Source: Roseococcus sp965227005 (GTDB taxonomy: Bacteria; Pseudomonadota; Alphaproteobacteria; Acetobacterales; Acetobacteraceae). From it: 64,000 nucleotides of DNA. Position 1 is the first letter of the stretch. Every line of letters begins with the position of its first letter. The notes below the pieces were generated by a model. It was given only the letters and a program-made list of their open reading frames with translations. It was not told the DNA's origin and did not search any database. Location of the stretch: contig NZ_CBDDFJ010000036.1 in NCBI RefSeq assembly GCF_965227005.1, forward strand, positions 310,001 through 374,000. The letters run 5' to 3'. Of this stretch, positions 1-10,070 are shown piece by piece. The position numbers were made by a program, and so were the translations under genes.

Positions 1-308
1 TGGCCGGCGGTATCGAAGCCCTCGAGCACCTGCGGGTCGGCCATCTCGGGCAGCACGACCGAGGCGGGGTCGTCGAGTCGGATCCGCCCCGCCTCCACCA
101 GCTGCATCGCCGCGACGGAGGTGACCGCCTTCGTCATGGAGGCCAGGGCGAAGACCGTGTCTGCGGTCATGGGCGAGGGGTCGGCCAGGCCGCGCACGCC
201 ATAGGCGCCCTCGAACACTGTCCCGTCGCGCGTCGCGGCCAGGGCGACCACCCCGGGCACCCGCCTTGCTTCGACGGCGGCGCGGAGCCTGGCTTCGATC
301 GTGTTCAT
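1..308 (-). CDS. Serine hydrolase, beta-lactamase (class C-like) family, partial
   Basis: This is the first 102 codons of a reverse-strand gene whose 3' part lies left of the window. The ATG is at 308-306 and the frame stays open to base 1. The translation reads MNTIEARLRAAVEARRVPG at the start, and an S-x-x-K motif (S57-M-T-K60) follows the phrase TVFALAS. This is the nucleophile motif of class C beta-lactamases, EstB-like esterases and D-Ala-D-Ala carboxypeptidases. The spacing from the N-terminus and the absence of a signal peptide fit a cytoplasmic esterase or transpeptidase-like hydrolase better than a secreted lactamase. The Y-x-N and third motifs lie outside the window, so substrate and function cannot be settled. 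It is divergent from secG. Confidence 0.8.
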   Translation of the reverse strand, partial: MNTIEARLRAAVEARRVPGVVALAATRDGTVFEGAYGVRGLADPSPMTADTVFALASMTKAVTSVAAMQLVEAGRIRLDDPASVVLPEMADPQVLEGFDTAG

Positions 309-387
309 TCCCGGCGGTTTCCCCTGTCAACCCATTGGCAAGGTCACTCTGGCCTTGGGCGCGGCGAAGGGGTAGAGGGTGGCCAGC

Positions 388-705
388 ATGTCCACGATCC
401 TCCTCATCATCTTCCTGATCGTCACTCTCGCGCTGATCGGGGTCATCCTCGTCCAGCGGAGCGAGGGAGGCGGCCTCGGCATCGGCTCGTCCCAGGGTAT
501 GGGCAACTTCATGGGGGGGCGCGGCACCGCGAACCTCCTGACGCGCACCACCGCCATCCTGGGCACGATCTTCTTCGTGATGGCCCTGTCCCTGGCGCTG
601 CTGCATCGCGGCGCCTCGCAGCAGGGTCGCTCGATCCTGGATGCGGCCCCGCCGGCCGCCACGGCCCCGGCCGTTCCCGCCTTGCCGGCCGTTCCGACGA
701 ACTGA
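388..705 (+). CDS. secG: Preprotein translocase subunit SecG
   Basis: SecG is the small membrane subunit of the SecYEG protein-export channel. The 105-residue product has two hydrophobic helices (about residues 3-22 and 50-70). Between them is the family signature, GVILVQRSEGGGLG and a Gly/Ser-rich cytoplasmic loop ending near NLLTRTT. The C-terminus is an Ala/Pro-rich tail, common in alphaproteobacterial SecG. The ATG at 388 is chosen because the SecG hydrophobic start follows at once and AGAGGG lies 8 bases upstream; an in-frame GTG at 379 would add three residues. pyrG follows after about 120 bases, as in many alphaproteobacteria, although tpiA, the usual upstream neighbour, is replaced here by the divergent serine hydrolase. 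Confidence 0.93.
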   Translation: MSTILLIIFLIVTLALIGVILVQRSEGGGLGIGSSQGMGNFMGGRGTANLLTRTTAILGTIFFVMALSLALLHRGASQQGRSILDAAPPAATAPAVPALPAVPTN

Positions 706-775
706 GGCCCGGGTCGGGCCGTCGCGAATCGGCAAGCGATTCCGTCAGCCGGCAAACGCCTTGGCAGGGTTGCGC

Positions 776-808
776 CGATAGGGGGTTGTTCGGTCACCCC
801 CCCTATCG
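776..808 (+). promoter_or_regulatory. Leader hairpin just upstream of pyrG
   Basis: A perfect 10-bp inverted repeat, CGATAGGGGG (776-785) and CCCCCTATCG (799-808), encloses a 13-base loop. It ends 15 bases before the pyrG ATG. No U-run follows, so it is not a classical intrinsic terminator for secG. It could be a terminator remnant or a structure acting on pyrG expression; the sequence cannot decide. Confidence 0.5.
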
Positions 809-823
809 CTAAGACGAACTCCC

Positions 824-2458
<1,635 letters not shown>

Positions 2459-2614
2459 GGCGCTTCGCCGGCCGGGGGAACTCGGCCGGTGCCCTTGCAG
2501 ATCGCGGGAATTCACCCCGGATTTGCATGAAATTTCATTGCGATTTCCGTTCGAACTCTCCCATCTTCTTGCCCCCGGCAGGCCAAGGCGGCCTGGCCAT
2601 GGGAGGCTGAGGGA

Positions 2615-2974
2615 ATGCAAAGACGAACCGTGTTCTTCGCCGCGCCGGCGCTGCTCCTGTCGCGTTCTCTTCACGCACAGCAGCACTGGCTGATCGGCAC
2701 CTGGGAAGGTGAACTCGTCGGCAGCCGGAGCAGCGATTCGCGCCGGGTCCTGCGCGTCTCGGCCGTCGATGCGGCCGCCGGCACGGCCACCGGACGATGG
2801 GGCCGGGGTGATCCCATGACGATCCGGCTCAGTGGCAATACCGTGCGCTTCTTTACGTCGGACAACCTCCCGGTCGAGATGACCCATACCGCGGCCGGCA
2901 CATTGGAGGGCACGATTCAGCAGAATGATTCGGGACGACGGCCGCCCTTTTCGATCACGATGACGAAGCGCTGA
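2615..2974 (+). CDS. Small exported protein of unknown function
   Basis: This 119-residue product starts MQRRTVFFAAPALLLSR and has a signal-peptide-like N-terminus (basic, hydrophobic, then a likely cleavage site after SLHA). The mature part begins QQHWLIGTWEGEL and alternates short polar and hydrophobic stretches, suggesting an all-beta fold like those of small lipocalin-like domains. I do not recognise a family. The ATG is preceded by GGGAGGCTGAGGGA, which gives a usable ribosome site. The 3' end overlaps the convergent O-antigen-ligase-like gene by 20 bases (2955-2974). It is probably periplasmic, with role unknown. The 156 bases between pyrG and this gene contain only a weak CCGGCCG/CGGCCGG hairpin near 2470-2492. 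Confidence 0.6.
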   Translation: MQRRTVFFAAPALLLSRSLHAQQHWLIGTWEGELVGSRSSDSRRVLRVSAVDAAAGTATGRWGRGDPMTIRLSGNTVRFFTSDNLPVEMTHTAAGTLEGTIQQNDSGRRPPFSITMTKR

Positions 2975-4136
2975 CGGACCGAAGCCGCGTCACGGTGACG
3001 GCCGCCAGAAGCACCGCCGCCACCCACCAATATTGCCAGGCGCCGTAGCTCAGCATGGCGATGACCAGGCCCGCGGCATAGGCGCCGCAGGCCGCGCCGC
3101 CCGTCGCACTCAGGGCCAGCATCGCCAGCAGCATCGCCATCAGCGCCGCGCCGACGGCGCCCAGCTCCAGCCAGCTCTGCAAGGCGAGATTGTGCGGATG
3201 CAGCGGCAGGAGCTGCGCCGAGGCGAACCAGGCCGATTGCGCGGTCAGGCCGAAATCCGCCAGCATCGCCGCATCCGGATGGCCCGTGCCGCCGGGAACG
3301 GCGCGGCTCGCCTCCATGCCCCAGCCCAGCAGCGGGCGTTCGGCGACGCGATCGGACACGAAATCCCAGATCAGCAGGCGATGCGCGGCCGAGGGCGGCA
3401 GCCTGCCGGCATCCAGCGGCAGGAATGCGCCCAGCGCCCAGGGCAGCGCGAGCACCAGCACCATTGCGGTGGCCGCGAGTGCCGCGCGGGTCGCCCGGAG
3501 CACGAATTGCCCGGCGAGCCCGGCGCCGAGCCCGGCCAGCACCGCGAGCTTGGCGCTATCGCCCGGCAGCATCAGCACCAGCGCCCCGCCGATCAGGCCC
3601 AGCGCCACGCGCGGCCAGAGCGGCAGGCTGGGCGCGAAGACGGCGAGCGGCAGCAGCAGCGCCAGCACGGCCCCGGCATTCTTGAGCCCGAAGGAGAGGG
3701 TGACATCCCAGGCCGGCAGCCCGCGCACCGTGCCGCGCAGGAGATTGCCGCTCAGATGGTCGAAGGCCGCCGCCGCGATTCCGATCGCGACGCCGATGGC
3801 GGCCGCTCGGGGGATCAGCGCGGAGGGCGGCTCGCGCCGCAGCGCATCCGCCGCCAGGAGGGCCAAGGCGAGCGAGATGCCAAGCCGGGCCGCGCCGTCC
3901 AGCGCGCGGCCGGCCTCCGGCGCCCAGAGCGCGGAGAGGGCCATCCAGGCCAGCAGCGCCACGGCGGGCCAGGCCAGCCGTGGCAGGGCCGAGGGGCGCC
4001 ATCCCCGCAGCCAGCCCAGCACGACGCAACCCGCCATGCCGGCCAGCGCGATCGGCGCCATCACCCGGTTCTGCAGAACCACCGCGAAGGGCGCGACGGC
4101 GAGGGCCGCCGCCAGCGCCCAGTTCGGAGCGATCAT
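2955..4136 (-). CDS. O-antigen ligase family (Wzy_C-type) polytopic membrane protein
   Basis: The 393-residue protein is almost entirely hydrophobic, with about 10-12 predicted membrane helices. A larger non-cytoplasmic loop near residues 265-325 contains HPHNLALQSWLELG. That H-N-x-x-L-Q pattern is typical of the Wzy_C superfamily, which includes O-antigen ligase WaaL, O-antigen polymerase and related glycosyl-transfer proteins in the inner membrane. No polysaccharide genes lie nearby, so whether it ligates, polymerises or modifies a pilin or other acceptor is open. It is read in the same direction as, and 10 bases downstream of, the aminotransferase gene, so the two may share a transcript. 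Confidence 0.75.
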   Translation of the reverse strand: MIAPNWALAAALAVAPFAVVLQNRVMAPIALAGMAGCVVLGWLRGWRPSALPRLAWPAVALLAWMALSALWAPEAGRALDGAARLGISLALALLAADALRREPPSALIPRAAAIGVAIGIAAAAFDHLSGNLLRGTVRGLPAWDVTLSFGLKNAGAVLALLLPLAVFAPSLPLWPRVALGLIGGALVLMLPGDSAKLAVLAGLGAGLAGQFVLRATRAALAATAMVLVLALPWALGAFLPLDAGRLPPSAAHRLLIWDFVSDRVAERPLLGWGMEASRAVPGGTGHPDAAMLADFGLTAQSAWFASAQLLPLHPHNLALQSWLELGAVGAALMAMLLAMLALSATGGAACGAYAAGLVIAMLSYGAWQYWWVAAVLLAAVTVTRLRSVSASSS

Positions 4137-4146
4137 CCGCGGTGGA

Positions 4147-5541
4147 TCAGACCGCGGCGATGCTCTCGCGGCGCAGCTGCACCGAGAGCTCGTCCAGCGC
4201 CTTGCCGAAGCGGTCCATCATGTCGACGATCTCTTCCTCCGTGATGATCAGCGGGGGCGAGAAGGCGATGCCGTCGCCCGGAAGGGCGCGCATGATGAGT
4301 CCGTGGCTCTCGGCGATCTTCGAGAAGCGCGGGCCGATCTTCTGCGCCGGGTCGAAGGCCTTCTTGGTGGCCTTGTCCGCCACCAGCTCGATCGCGGCGA
4401 TGAGGCCGATGCCGCGCACCTCGCCCACCATCGGATGGTCGGCGAAGCGGCTGCGCAGGCCGGCCTGCATCACGGGGCCGACCTTCTTCACATGCTCGAC
4501 GATCTTCATCTCGTCGTAGATCTTCAGCGTCTCGACCGCGACGGCGGCTGGCACGGGATGGCCCGAATAGGTGAAGCCATGGCCGAAGGTGCCGATGGTC
4601 GCCGAGCCGTCCGCCAGGCCCTGGTAGACGCGGTCGTTGATCATGACGGCCGAGATCGGCAGGAAGGAGGCGCTGAGCGCCTTGGCGCAGGTCAGGATGT
4701 CCGGCTGGATGCCCATGGACTGGCAGCCCCAGTACTCGCCGGTCCGGCCGAAGCCGCAGATGACCTCGTCGGCCACGAAGAGCACGTCGTGCTTCTTCAG
4801 CACGGCCTGGATCTTCTCGTAATAGGTGGCGGGCGGAACCAGCACGCCGCCGGCGCCCATGACGGGCTCGGCGAAGAAGGCGGCGACCGTCTCGGGGCCT
4901 TCCTCCATGATCATGGCATCGAGCGTCTCGGCGCAGCGGGTGGCGAACTGCTCCTCGGTCTCGCCGGGCAGGCCTTCACGGTAGAAGTGCGGCGTCATCG
5001 TGTGGAGGAAGCCGGGGAAGGGCAGGTCGAACAGCTTGTGGTTCGCCGGCAGGCCGGTCACCGAGGCGGCGGCGGCCGTGATGCCGTGGTAGCCCTTCAG
5101 GCGGCCGATGATCTTCTTCTTCTCCGGACGCCCGACGGCGTTGTTGAAGTACCAGATCATCTTGATCGCGGTGTCGTTCGCCTCGGAGCCCGAGTTGCAG
5201 AAGAACACCTTGCTCATCGGAACCGGGGCGCGCTCGATGAGCATCTCGGCGAGGTCGATCGCCGGCTCGTGGCTGCGGCCGGTGAAGGCATGGTAGAAGG
5301 GCAGCTGCTTCATCTGCTTCGTGGCGGCCTCGACCAGGCGCGCATTGTCGAAGCCGAGCGAGGCGCACCAGAGGCCGGCCACCGTCTCGATGTAGGAATT
5401 GCCCTGGTCGTCGAAGACGCGGACGCCCTCACCTCGGGTGATCACCAGCGGACCGTTCTTCTCGTGAGCCCTGGCATCCGTCATGGGATGCATCAGATTC
5501 GCGATATCGCGGGCGGCATTGGAATTGCGCGGAGGGGTCAT
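4147..5541 (-). CDS. Class III pyridoxal-phosphate aminotransferase (omega-transaminase type)
   Basis: The 464-residue enzyme is a fold-type I, class III PLP aminotransferase. Phosphate and cofactor elements are clear: NSGSEAND (116-123), YHG (151-153), the acidic pair D258/E259 in FVADEVICGFGRTG, and the Schiff-base lysine K287 in LTCAKALSASFLPISA. The sequence pattern (GLWCASLGF near residue 57, LPFYHAF near 80) is that of omega-amino acid:pyruvate transaminases and putrescine/beta-alanine/taurine-type enzymes rather than acetylornithine transaminases. The amino donor cannot be fixed from sequence. It is divergent from the molybdoenzyme gene, with 114 bases between start codons. The reverse-strand ATG has AAGGA upstream. 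Confidence 0.92.
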   Translation of the reverse strand: MTPPRNSNAARDIANLMHPMTDARAHEKNGPLVITRGEGVRVFDDQGNSYIETVAGLWCASLGFDNARLVEAATKQMKQLPFYHAFTGRSHEPAIDLAEMLIERAPVPMSKVFFCNSGSEANDTAIKMIWYFNNAVGRPEKKKIIGRLKGYHGITAAAASVTGLPANHKLFDLPFPGFLHTMTPHFYREGLPGETEEQFATRCAETLDAMIMEEGPETVAAFFAEPVMGAGGVLVPPATYYEKIQAVLKKHDVLFVADEVICGFGRTGEYWGCQSMGIQPDILTCAKALSASFLPISAVMINDRVYQGLADGSATIGTFGHGFTYSGHPVPAAVAVETLKIYDEMKIVEHVKKVGPVMQAGLRSRFADHPMVGEVRGIGLIAAIELVADKATKKAFDPAQKIGPRFSKIAESHGLIMRALPGDGIAFSPPLIITEEEIVDMMDRFGKALDELSVQLRRESIAAV

Positions 5542-5655
5542 GAGATAGTGTCCTTGCAGGATCCTTACAGCCTACGCCGGCAAAGCCCTTCTTGGAACCC
5601 AATCCGTCCGAGCTCCGGCTTCGCGTCCGCCGAAATTACAGGCAATCTTCGTCCC

Positions 5656-7947
5656 ATGACCGAGATCAAGCCGCACGCCGCCCATTGGGGCTTCTTCGAC
5701 GCCGTCACGGAAAACGGCCGCCTCGTCGGCGTCCGGCCCTTCGCCCAGGATCCCGTACCGGCGTCGCTCATCGAATCCATGCCCGCCACGGTCCATAGCG
5801 AGGCGCGGATCGACCAGCCCTATATCCGCAAGGGCTGGCTGGAGGGGAGGCGCCGCGGCCATCTGCGCGGCGGCGACGCCTTCGTGCCCGTCAGCTGGGA
5901 CCGCGCCATCCGCCTCGTCGCCGAGGAGACCGCCCGCACCCGCGCCGAGCATGGCGACGCCGCGATCTATGGCGGCTCCTATGGCTGGTCGAGCGCGGGG
6001 CGCTTCCACCACGCCAAGAGCCAGCTCCAGCGCTATCTCGGCTTGGGCGGCGGCTACAGCTTCTCGGTGAACGCCTATTCCTACGCAACGGCCCAGGCGC
6101 TGATGCCGCATCTGCTCGGCACCAACGAGGTCTTCCTCGGCCGGATGACCGATTGGTCGGCCATCGCCGGCAACGCGAAGCTGATGCTCTGCTTCGGCGG
6201 GCTCGCCGCCAAGAACGGCTATGTCACCTCGGGCGGGGCGGCCAATACCTACGGGACGAATATGCGCGCGGCGGTCGCGGCGGGCGTGAAGATCGTGAAC
6301 ATCTCCCCCTATCGCGCCGATACCGAAGAGGCGCTGGCCGCCGAGTTCATCCCCGTCCGCCCGACCACGGACACGGCGCTGATCCTGGCGATGATCCAGC
6401 ACATCGTGAGCCTGGGGCGCGAGGACCGCGCTTTCCTGGCCACCCATTGCGTGGGCTGGGACCGGCTGGCGCCGACGCTGACCGACAAGACGCCCGAATG
6501 GGCCGAGGGCCTCACCGGCATTCCCGCCGCCACCATCCGCGAGCTGGCGGAGCGCTGCCTCGCCCAGCCGGTCATGCTCACCGCGTCCTGGTCGCTCCAG
6601 CGCGCGGATTACGGCGAGCAGCCCTATTGGGCGCTGATCGCTTTGGCCGCGGTGCTCGGCAATATCGGCAAGCCGGGGCAGGGGGTGGCCTTCGGCTACG
6701 GCTCCTCCGGCGGCATGGGCAATCCGCGCAAGGAGATGCCGGGCATCTCGCTGCCCGCCTCGCGCAATCCGATCAGCAGTTTCATCCCCGTGGGGCGCAT
6801 CACCGAGCTGCTGGAGCGGCCCGGCGGCACGCTGCCCTATAACGGCCGCACGCTGAACCTGCCCGACGTGCGCATGATCTTCTGGGCCGGCGGCAATCCC
6901 TTCCACCATCACCAGGATCTCAACCGCCTGCTGCGCGCCTGGTCGCATCCCGAGACCATCGTGGTGCAGGAGCCCTGGTGGACCGCGCTCGCCCGCCATG
7001 CCGACATCGTGCTGCCGGCGACCACCACGCTCGAGCGCAACGACATCGCCCACTCCTCGCGCGACCGCTTCATCCGCGCCATGCACCAGGCGATCAAGCC
7101 GATCGGCCTGGCCCGCAACGACCACGACATCCTGGCCGATCTCGCCGATGCCGGCGGCTTCCGCGACCGCTTCACCGAGCAGCGCGACGAGGGCGCCTGG
7201 CTGCGCCACATGTACGAGCGCTGGCGGCAGGCCTGCGCGCGCCTGGACTTCGAGACCCCGGATTTCGACACCTTCTGGGCGCAGGGCCATGTCGAGATGC
7301 CGGTCGTCGGGAAGGCCGACGCCTTCACCCAGTTCGCCGCCTTCCAGCAGGATCCCGAGGCCAGTCCGCTCGACACGCCGTCGGGCAAGGTGGAACTGTT
7401 CTCCGAGACCATCGCGGGCTTCGGCCATGCCGATTGCCCCGGCATGCCGACCTGGATGGAGCCGCGCGAATACCTGGGCAACGCCGCGCCCGGCGAACTG
7501 CATCTGCTGAGCTACCAGCCGCCGACGCGCCTGCACTCCCAGCTCGACCCCGGACCCATCGCCGCGCGCGACAAGATCCAGGGCCGCGAGCCCCTGGTGA
7601 TCCATCCGGAGGACGCCGCCGCGCGCGGGCTGCAGGCCGGGCAGATCGTCCGCGTCCACAACACGCGCGGCGCCTGCCTCGCCGGCATCCGCCTCGACGA
7701 CCGCCTGGCGCGCGGCGTGGTCCTGCTCGCGACCGGCGCCTGGTTCGACCCGCTCGAGCCCGGCGTGCCCGGCAGCCTCTGCGTTCACGGAAATCCGAAC
7801 GTGCTGACGGCCGATATCGCCACCTCAACGCTCACCCAGGGCATGTCCGCGCAATCCTGCCTCGTCCGCATCGAGGCCTGGGAAGGCCCGCTGCCGCCGG
7901 TGCGCGCCCATGTGCCCCCGCGTATCGAGGCGGAGCTGCCGGCATGA
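5656..7947 (+). CDS. Molybdopterin oxidoreductase, BisC/DMSO-reductase type (bis-MGD)
   Basis: The frame is open far upstream, but the gene starts at the ATG at 5656 (MTEIKPHAAHWG), giving 763 residues, normal for biotin-sulfoxide/TMAO/DMSO reductases. There is no N-terminal Cys cluster for Fe-S and no Tat signal, so it should be cytoplasmic like BisC. S113 in GGSYGWSSAG is the expected molybdenum serine ligand. AGGNPFHHHQDLNRL and PTRLHSQLD are typical dinucleotide-binding stretches, and the C-terminal domain has GLQAGQIVRVHNTRG. Likely substrates are S- or N-oxides such as biotin or methionine sulfoxide; the electron donor is not encoded here. Its stop overlaps the next start (ATGA), so it is translationally coupled to the PhoX-like gene. 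Confidence 0.93.
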   Translation: MTEIKPHAAHWGFFDAVTENGRLVGVRPFAQDPVPASLIESMPATVHSEARIDQPYIRKGWLEGRRRGHLRGGDAFVPVSWDRAIRLVAEETARTRAEHGDAAIYGGSYGWSSAGRFHHAKSQLQRYLGLGGGYSFSVNAYSYATAQALMPHLLGTNEVFLGRMTDWSAIAGNAKLMLCFGGLAAKNGYVTSGGAANTYGTNMRAAVAAGVKIVNISPYRADTEEALAAEFIPVRPTTDTALILAMIQHIVSLGREDRAFLATHCVGWDRLAPTLTDKTPEWAEGLTGIPAATIRELAERCLAQPVMLTASWSLQRADYGEQPYWALIALAAVLGNIGKPGQGVAFGYGSSGGMGNPRKEMPGISLPASRNPISSFIPVGRITELLERPGGTLPYNGRTLNLPDVRMIFWAGGNPFHHHQDLNRLLRAWSHPETIVVQEPWWTALARHADIVLPATTTLERNDIAHSSRDRFIRAMHQAIKPIGLARNDHDILADLADAGGFRDRFTEQRDEGAWLRHMYERWRQACARLDFETPDFDTFWAQGHVEMPVVGKADAFTQFAAFQQDPEASPLDTPSGKVELFSETIAGFGHADCPGMPTWMEPREYLGNAAPGELHLLSYQPPTRLHSQLDPGPIAARDKIQGREPLVIHPEDAAARGLQAGQIVRVHNTRGACLAGIRLDDRLARGVVLLATGAWFDPLEPGVPGSLCVHGNPNVLTADIATSTLTQGMSAQSCLVRIEAWEGPLPPVRAHVPPRIEAELPA

Positions 7948-9332
7948 TCTTCCGCCGCGCTCTTCTCGCCGCGCCGGCGCTGCTGCCGGCGGTGGCCGCC
8001 GCGCAATCCGCCTTTCCCCTCCTCCAGGACGACAGCGTCGCCCCCGGCTTCCGGCGCGGCGTGCTGATGCGCTGGGGCGACCGCGTGACCTTCGACGCTC
8101 CGCCCTGGGATCCGCGCACGGTCGATGCCGAGGGCGCCGCGGCGCAATTCGGTTGGGACGGGCGCATCGCCGGCCTCGTCATCCCGCCCATGGCCGCCGA
8201 CCGCGTGCCGCGCGGCGTCCTGGCCATCGCCCATCCCACGGTCGATCCCGCCATGGCCTTCCCCGGCGGGCTGGACCGGCCGGAGGTCGCGGCCAGCATG
8301 CAGGGCGCGTCCCTGCTCAATGTCGAGCTCCAGGCCGGGCGCTGGATCGTGATCGACGGCGGCTTCCAGTCGCGCCGGCTGACGGCCTCCACCCTCTGCC
8401 GCGCCGTGGGGCCGCTGGCCGCGGCGACAGGGGGCGCGCTGCGCGGCGTCGTCGCCGTGACCGGCGGCTGCGCCACGCCGTGGAACAGCCTGCTGCTGAC
8501 CGAGGGCGACGCGACGCCCTGGATCCAGCGCATCGGGCTGAGCGATGCCGAGGGCTATGGCTGGCTCGTCGAGCTCGACCCGCTCGATCCGCAATCCATC
8601 CCGGTGAAGCACACGGCGCTCGGCCGTTTCCCCAAGTCGGACGCCGCCGCGGCCACGGCGCGCTCGGGCCAGGCGGTGGTCTTCGTCGCTGAGCGCGGTT
8701 CGGGCGGATATCTCTTCCGCTTCGTCTCCTCCGGCCCCGCGGCCGCCGGGGGCGCGCTGGAATCGGGCCAGCTCAGCGTGGCGCAGATCCAGGGCGGACA
8801 GCTCTCCTGGGTGGCGCTGGCCGATGCCGCCCATCCGCCCGAGGCCGCCCGCGCGGCCGGCGGCACGCCCTTCGACACGCCCTCCGGCCTCGCCTGGGAT
8901 GCGAGCGGCAATCGCCTCGCGCTCTGCGGCGGGCTGGGCGTGATCTCCTTCCTGCCGGATGGCGGCGACCCCGCCGCGCCGACGATGACCCTGCGCCGGC
9001 ATGATGCGTCCCGCCTGGGCGCGATACGTACCGTCGGCATCGATGCGCGCGGCGGGCTGCTGCTGGGCGCCGATACCGATGGCGTGGTCGGCCCCACGGC
9101 GCAGACGCTCTGGCTCATGGACGATCGCGGCGTGCGACCGATCTACGGTGCGGCGCGCGCGGCGGGGATCGGCGGGGCGGCCGTCTCGCCGGACGGGCGG
9201 GTCATCTTCACCCTCGCGCGCCGGCCCGGCGCGGAGCGGGGCGCGAGCTTCGAGCGGCCCTCCACGCGCTGGCCGGAATTCGAGCCGGGCGTGCCCCCGC
9301 GCTCGGCGCTGCTCTCGCTCGAGCGCGCATGA
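7944..9332 (+). CDS. PhoX-like (DUF839) exported protein
   Basis: The start is the ATG at 7944, overlapping the molybdoenzyme stop by four bases. The 462-residue product begins with a signal peptide (MIFRRALLAAPALLPAVAAAQ, cleavage likely after AAA). The mature part has the DUF839/PhoX landmarks VAVTGGCATPWNSLL, GYGWLVELDPLDP, KHTALGRFPKSDAA, FVAERGSGGYLFRFVS, DTPSGLAWD and AVSPDGRVIFTLARRPG, consistent with a beta-propeller. Classical PhoX alkaline phosphatases are Tat-exported, calcium/iron-dependent and over 600 residues, so this is a short relative and phosphatase activity is not assured. The tight coupling to a cytoplasmic molybdoenzyme is unusual. Its stop overlaps the next start by four bases. 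Confidence 0.82.
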   Translation: MIFRRALLAAPALLPAVAAAQSAFPLLQDDSVAPGFRRGVLMRWGDRVTFDAPPWDPRTVDAEGAAAQFGWDGRIAGLVIPPMAADRVPRGVLAIAHPTVDPAMAFPGGLDRPEVAASMQGASLLNVELQAGRWIVIDGGFQSRRLTASTLCRAVGPLAAATGGALRGVVAVTGGCATPWNSLLLTEGDATPWIQRIGLSDAEGYGWLVELDPLDPQSIPVKHTALGRFPKSDAAAATARSGQAVVFVAERGSGGYLFRFVSSGPAAAGGALESGQLSVAQIQGGQLSWVALADAAHPPEAARAAGGTPFDTPSGLAWDASGNRLALCGGLGVISFLPDGGDPAAPTMTLRRHDASRLGAIRTVGIDARGGLLLGADTDGVVGPTAQTLWLMDDRGVRPIYGAARAAGIGGAAVSPDGRVIFTLARRPGAERGASFERPSTRWPEFEPGVPPRSALLSLERA

Positions 9333-9994
9333 GGCTCTGCGGAGGCCGGATCCTCGCCACCATCACGCCCTCGGGCAATACGGTGGTGGAGGCGGTGACG
9401 CAGGCCTTGCTGCGCGACCGGCTGGACGTGCTGCCCATCTTCTCGCGCATTCCCGTGCATGGCGGCAGCGATCCTTTCCCCGATGGCTACGACCTGGAGA
9501 ACATGCTTCGCGCGGCCGAGATGCTGAGCCACGCGAAGCCCGACGTGATCCTCTGGAATGGCAGCAAGGGCGGGGTGATCGGCCTGGAGCACGACCGCGA
9601 TTTGTGCGCGCGGATCACGGCGGCGACGGGCATCGCCTCCACCACCTCGGCCCTCGCGCTGGAGGCGGCGATGGCGCGGAAGCGCGTTCGGCTCGGCCTC
9701 TGCACGCCTTATAATGATGCCTATCAACGCCGGTTGATCGAGGCCTTTTCCGCGCGGGGCTGGCGGGTCAGCGCCGAGGATCATCTCGGCCTCGGCGACA
9801 ACCTCTCCTATGCGGCCGTGCCGCATGCCGAGATCCGCGCCCAGGCGGCGCGCGTCGCGCCGCATTGCGACGTGCTGCTGGGCTGGTGCACCAATTATCC
9901 GCTGCCCGTCATCGGTTCCACAATCCTGGGCAAGCCGGTCTGGGACGCGACGGTGCTGGGCGTCCAGGCGGGGCTGGAGCTGATGGCGATCTGA
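9329..9994 (+). CDS. Asp/Glu racemase-superfamily enzyme, maleate isomerase/arylmalonate decarboxylase-like
   Basis: This 221-residue protein belongs to the Asp/Glu/hydantoin racemase superfamily, closest in pattern to maleate cis-trans isomerase and arylmalonate decarboxylase. N-terminal TITPSGNTVVE and the later TPYNDAY match the substrate-carboxylate-binding elements of maleate isomerase. Maleate isomerase and the racemases use two catalytic cysteines; here the first position reads WNGSKGG (77-82, no Cys) while the second is present as C187 in GWCTNYP. That single-cysteine arrangement is the one known from arylmalonate decarboxylase. It is the third gene of a coupled cluster (ATGA overlap at 9329). 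The 76-base gap to the acyl-CoA dehydrogenase gene suggests a new unit begins there. Confidence 0.8.
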   Translation: MRLCGGRILATITPSGNTVVEAVTQALLRDRLDVLPIFSRIPVHGGSDPFPDGYDLENMLRAAEMLSHAKPDVILWNGSKGGVIGLEHDRDLCARITAATGIASTTSALALEAAMARKRVRLGLCTPYNDAYQRRLIEAFSARGWRVSAEDHLGLGDNLSYAAVPHAEIRAQAARVAPHCDVLLGWCTNYPLPVIGSTILGKPVWDATVLGVQAGLELMAI

Positions 9995-10070
9995 GAGGGA
10001 GAGGCGGCCGGGGGCGGGGGGTCGCCCTCGTCACGCGCCCCGTCTAGCCTGCGCGCCAGGAGGAAGCCGA

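Noticed and set aside
797..803. C-run before pyrG considered as a reiterative-transcription control site like that of Bacillus pyrG
   Set aside because: The Bacillus mechanism needs a G-run at the transcript 5' end. Here the C-run is the right arm of a perfect hairpin, and a transcript start there is not indicated.
3190..5655. A forward reading frame of about 2.5 kb running ahead of the molybdoenzyme gene
   Set aside because: It is antisense to the O-antigen-ligase-like and aminotransferase genes, has low-complexity Ala/Ser/Arg composition and no recognisable domain. It is a by-product of high G+C; the real gene starts at 5656.
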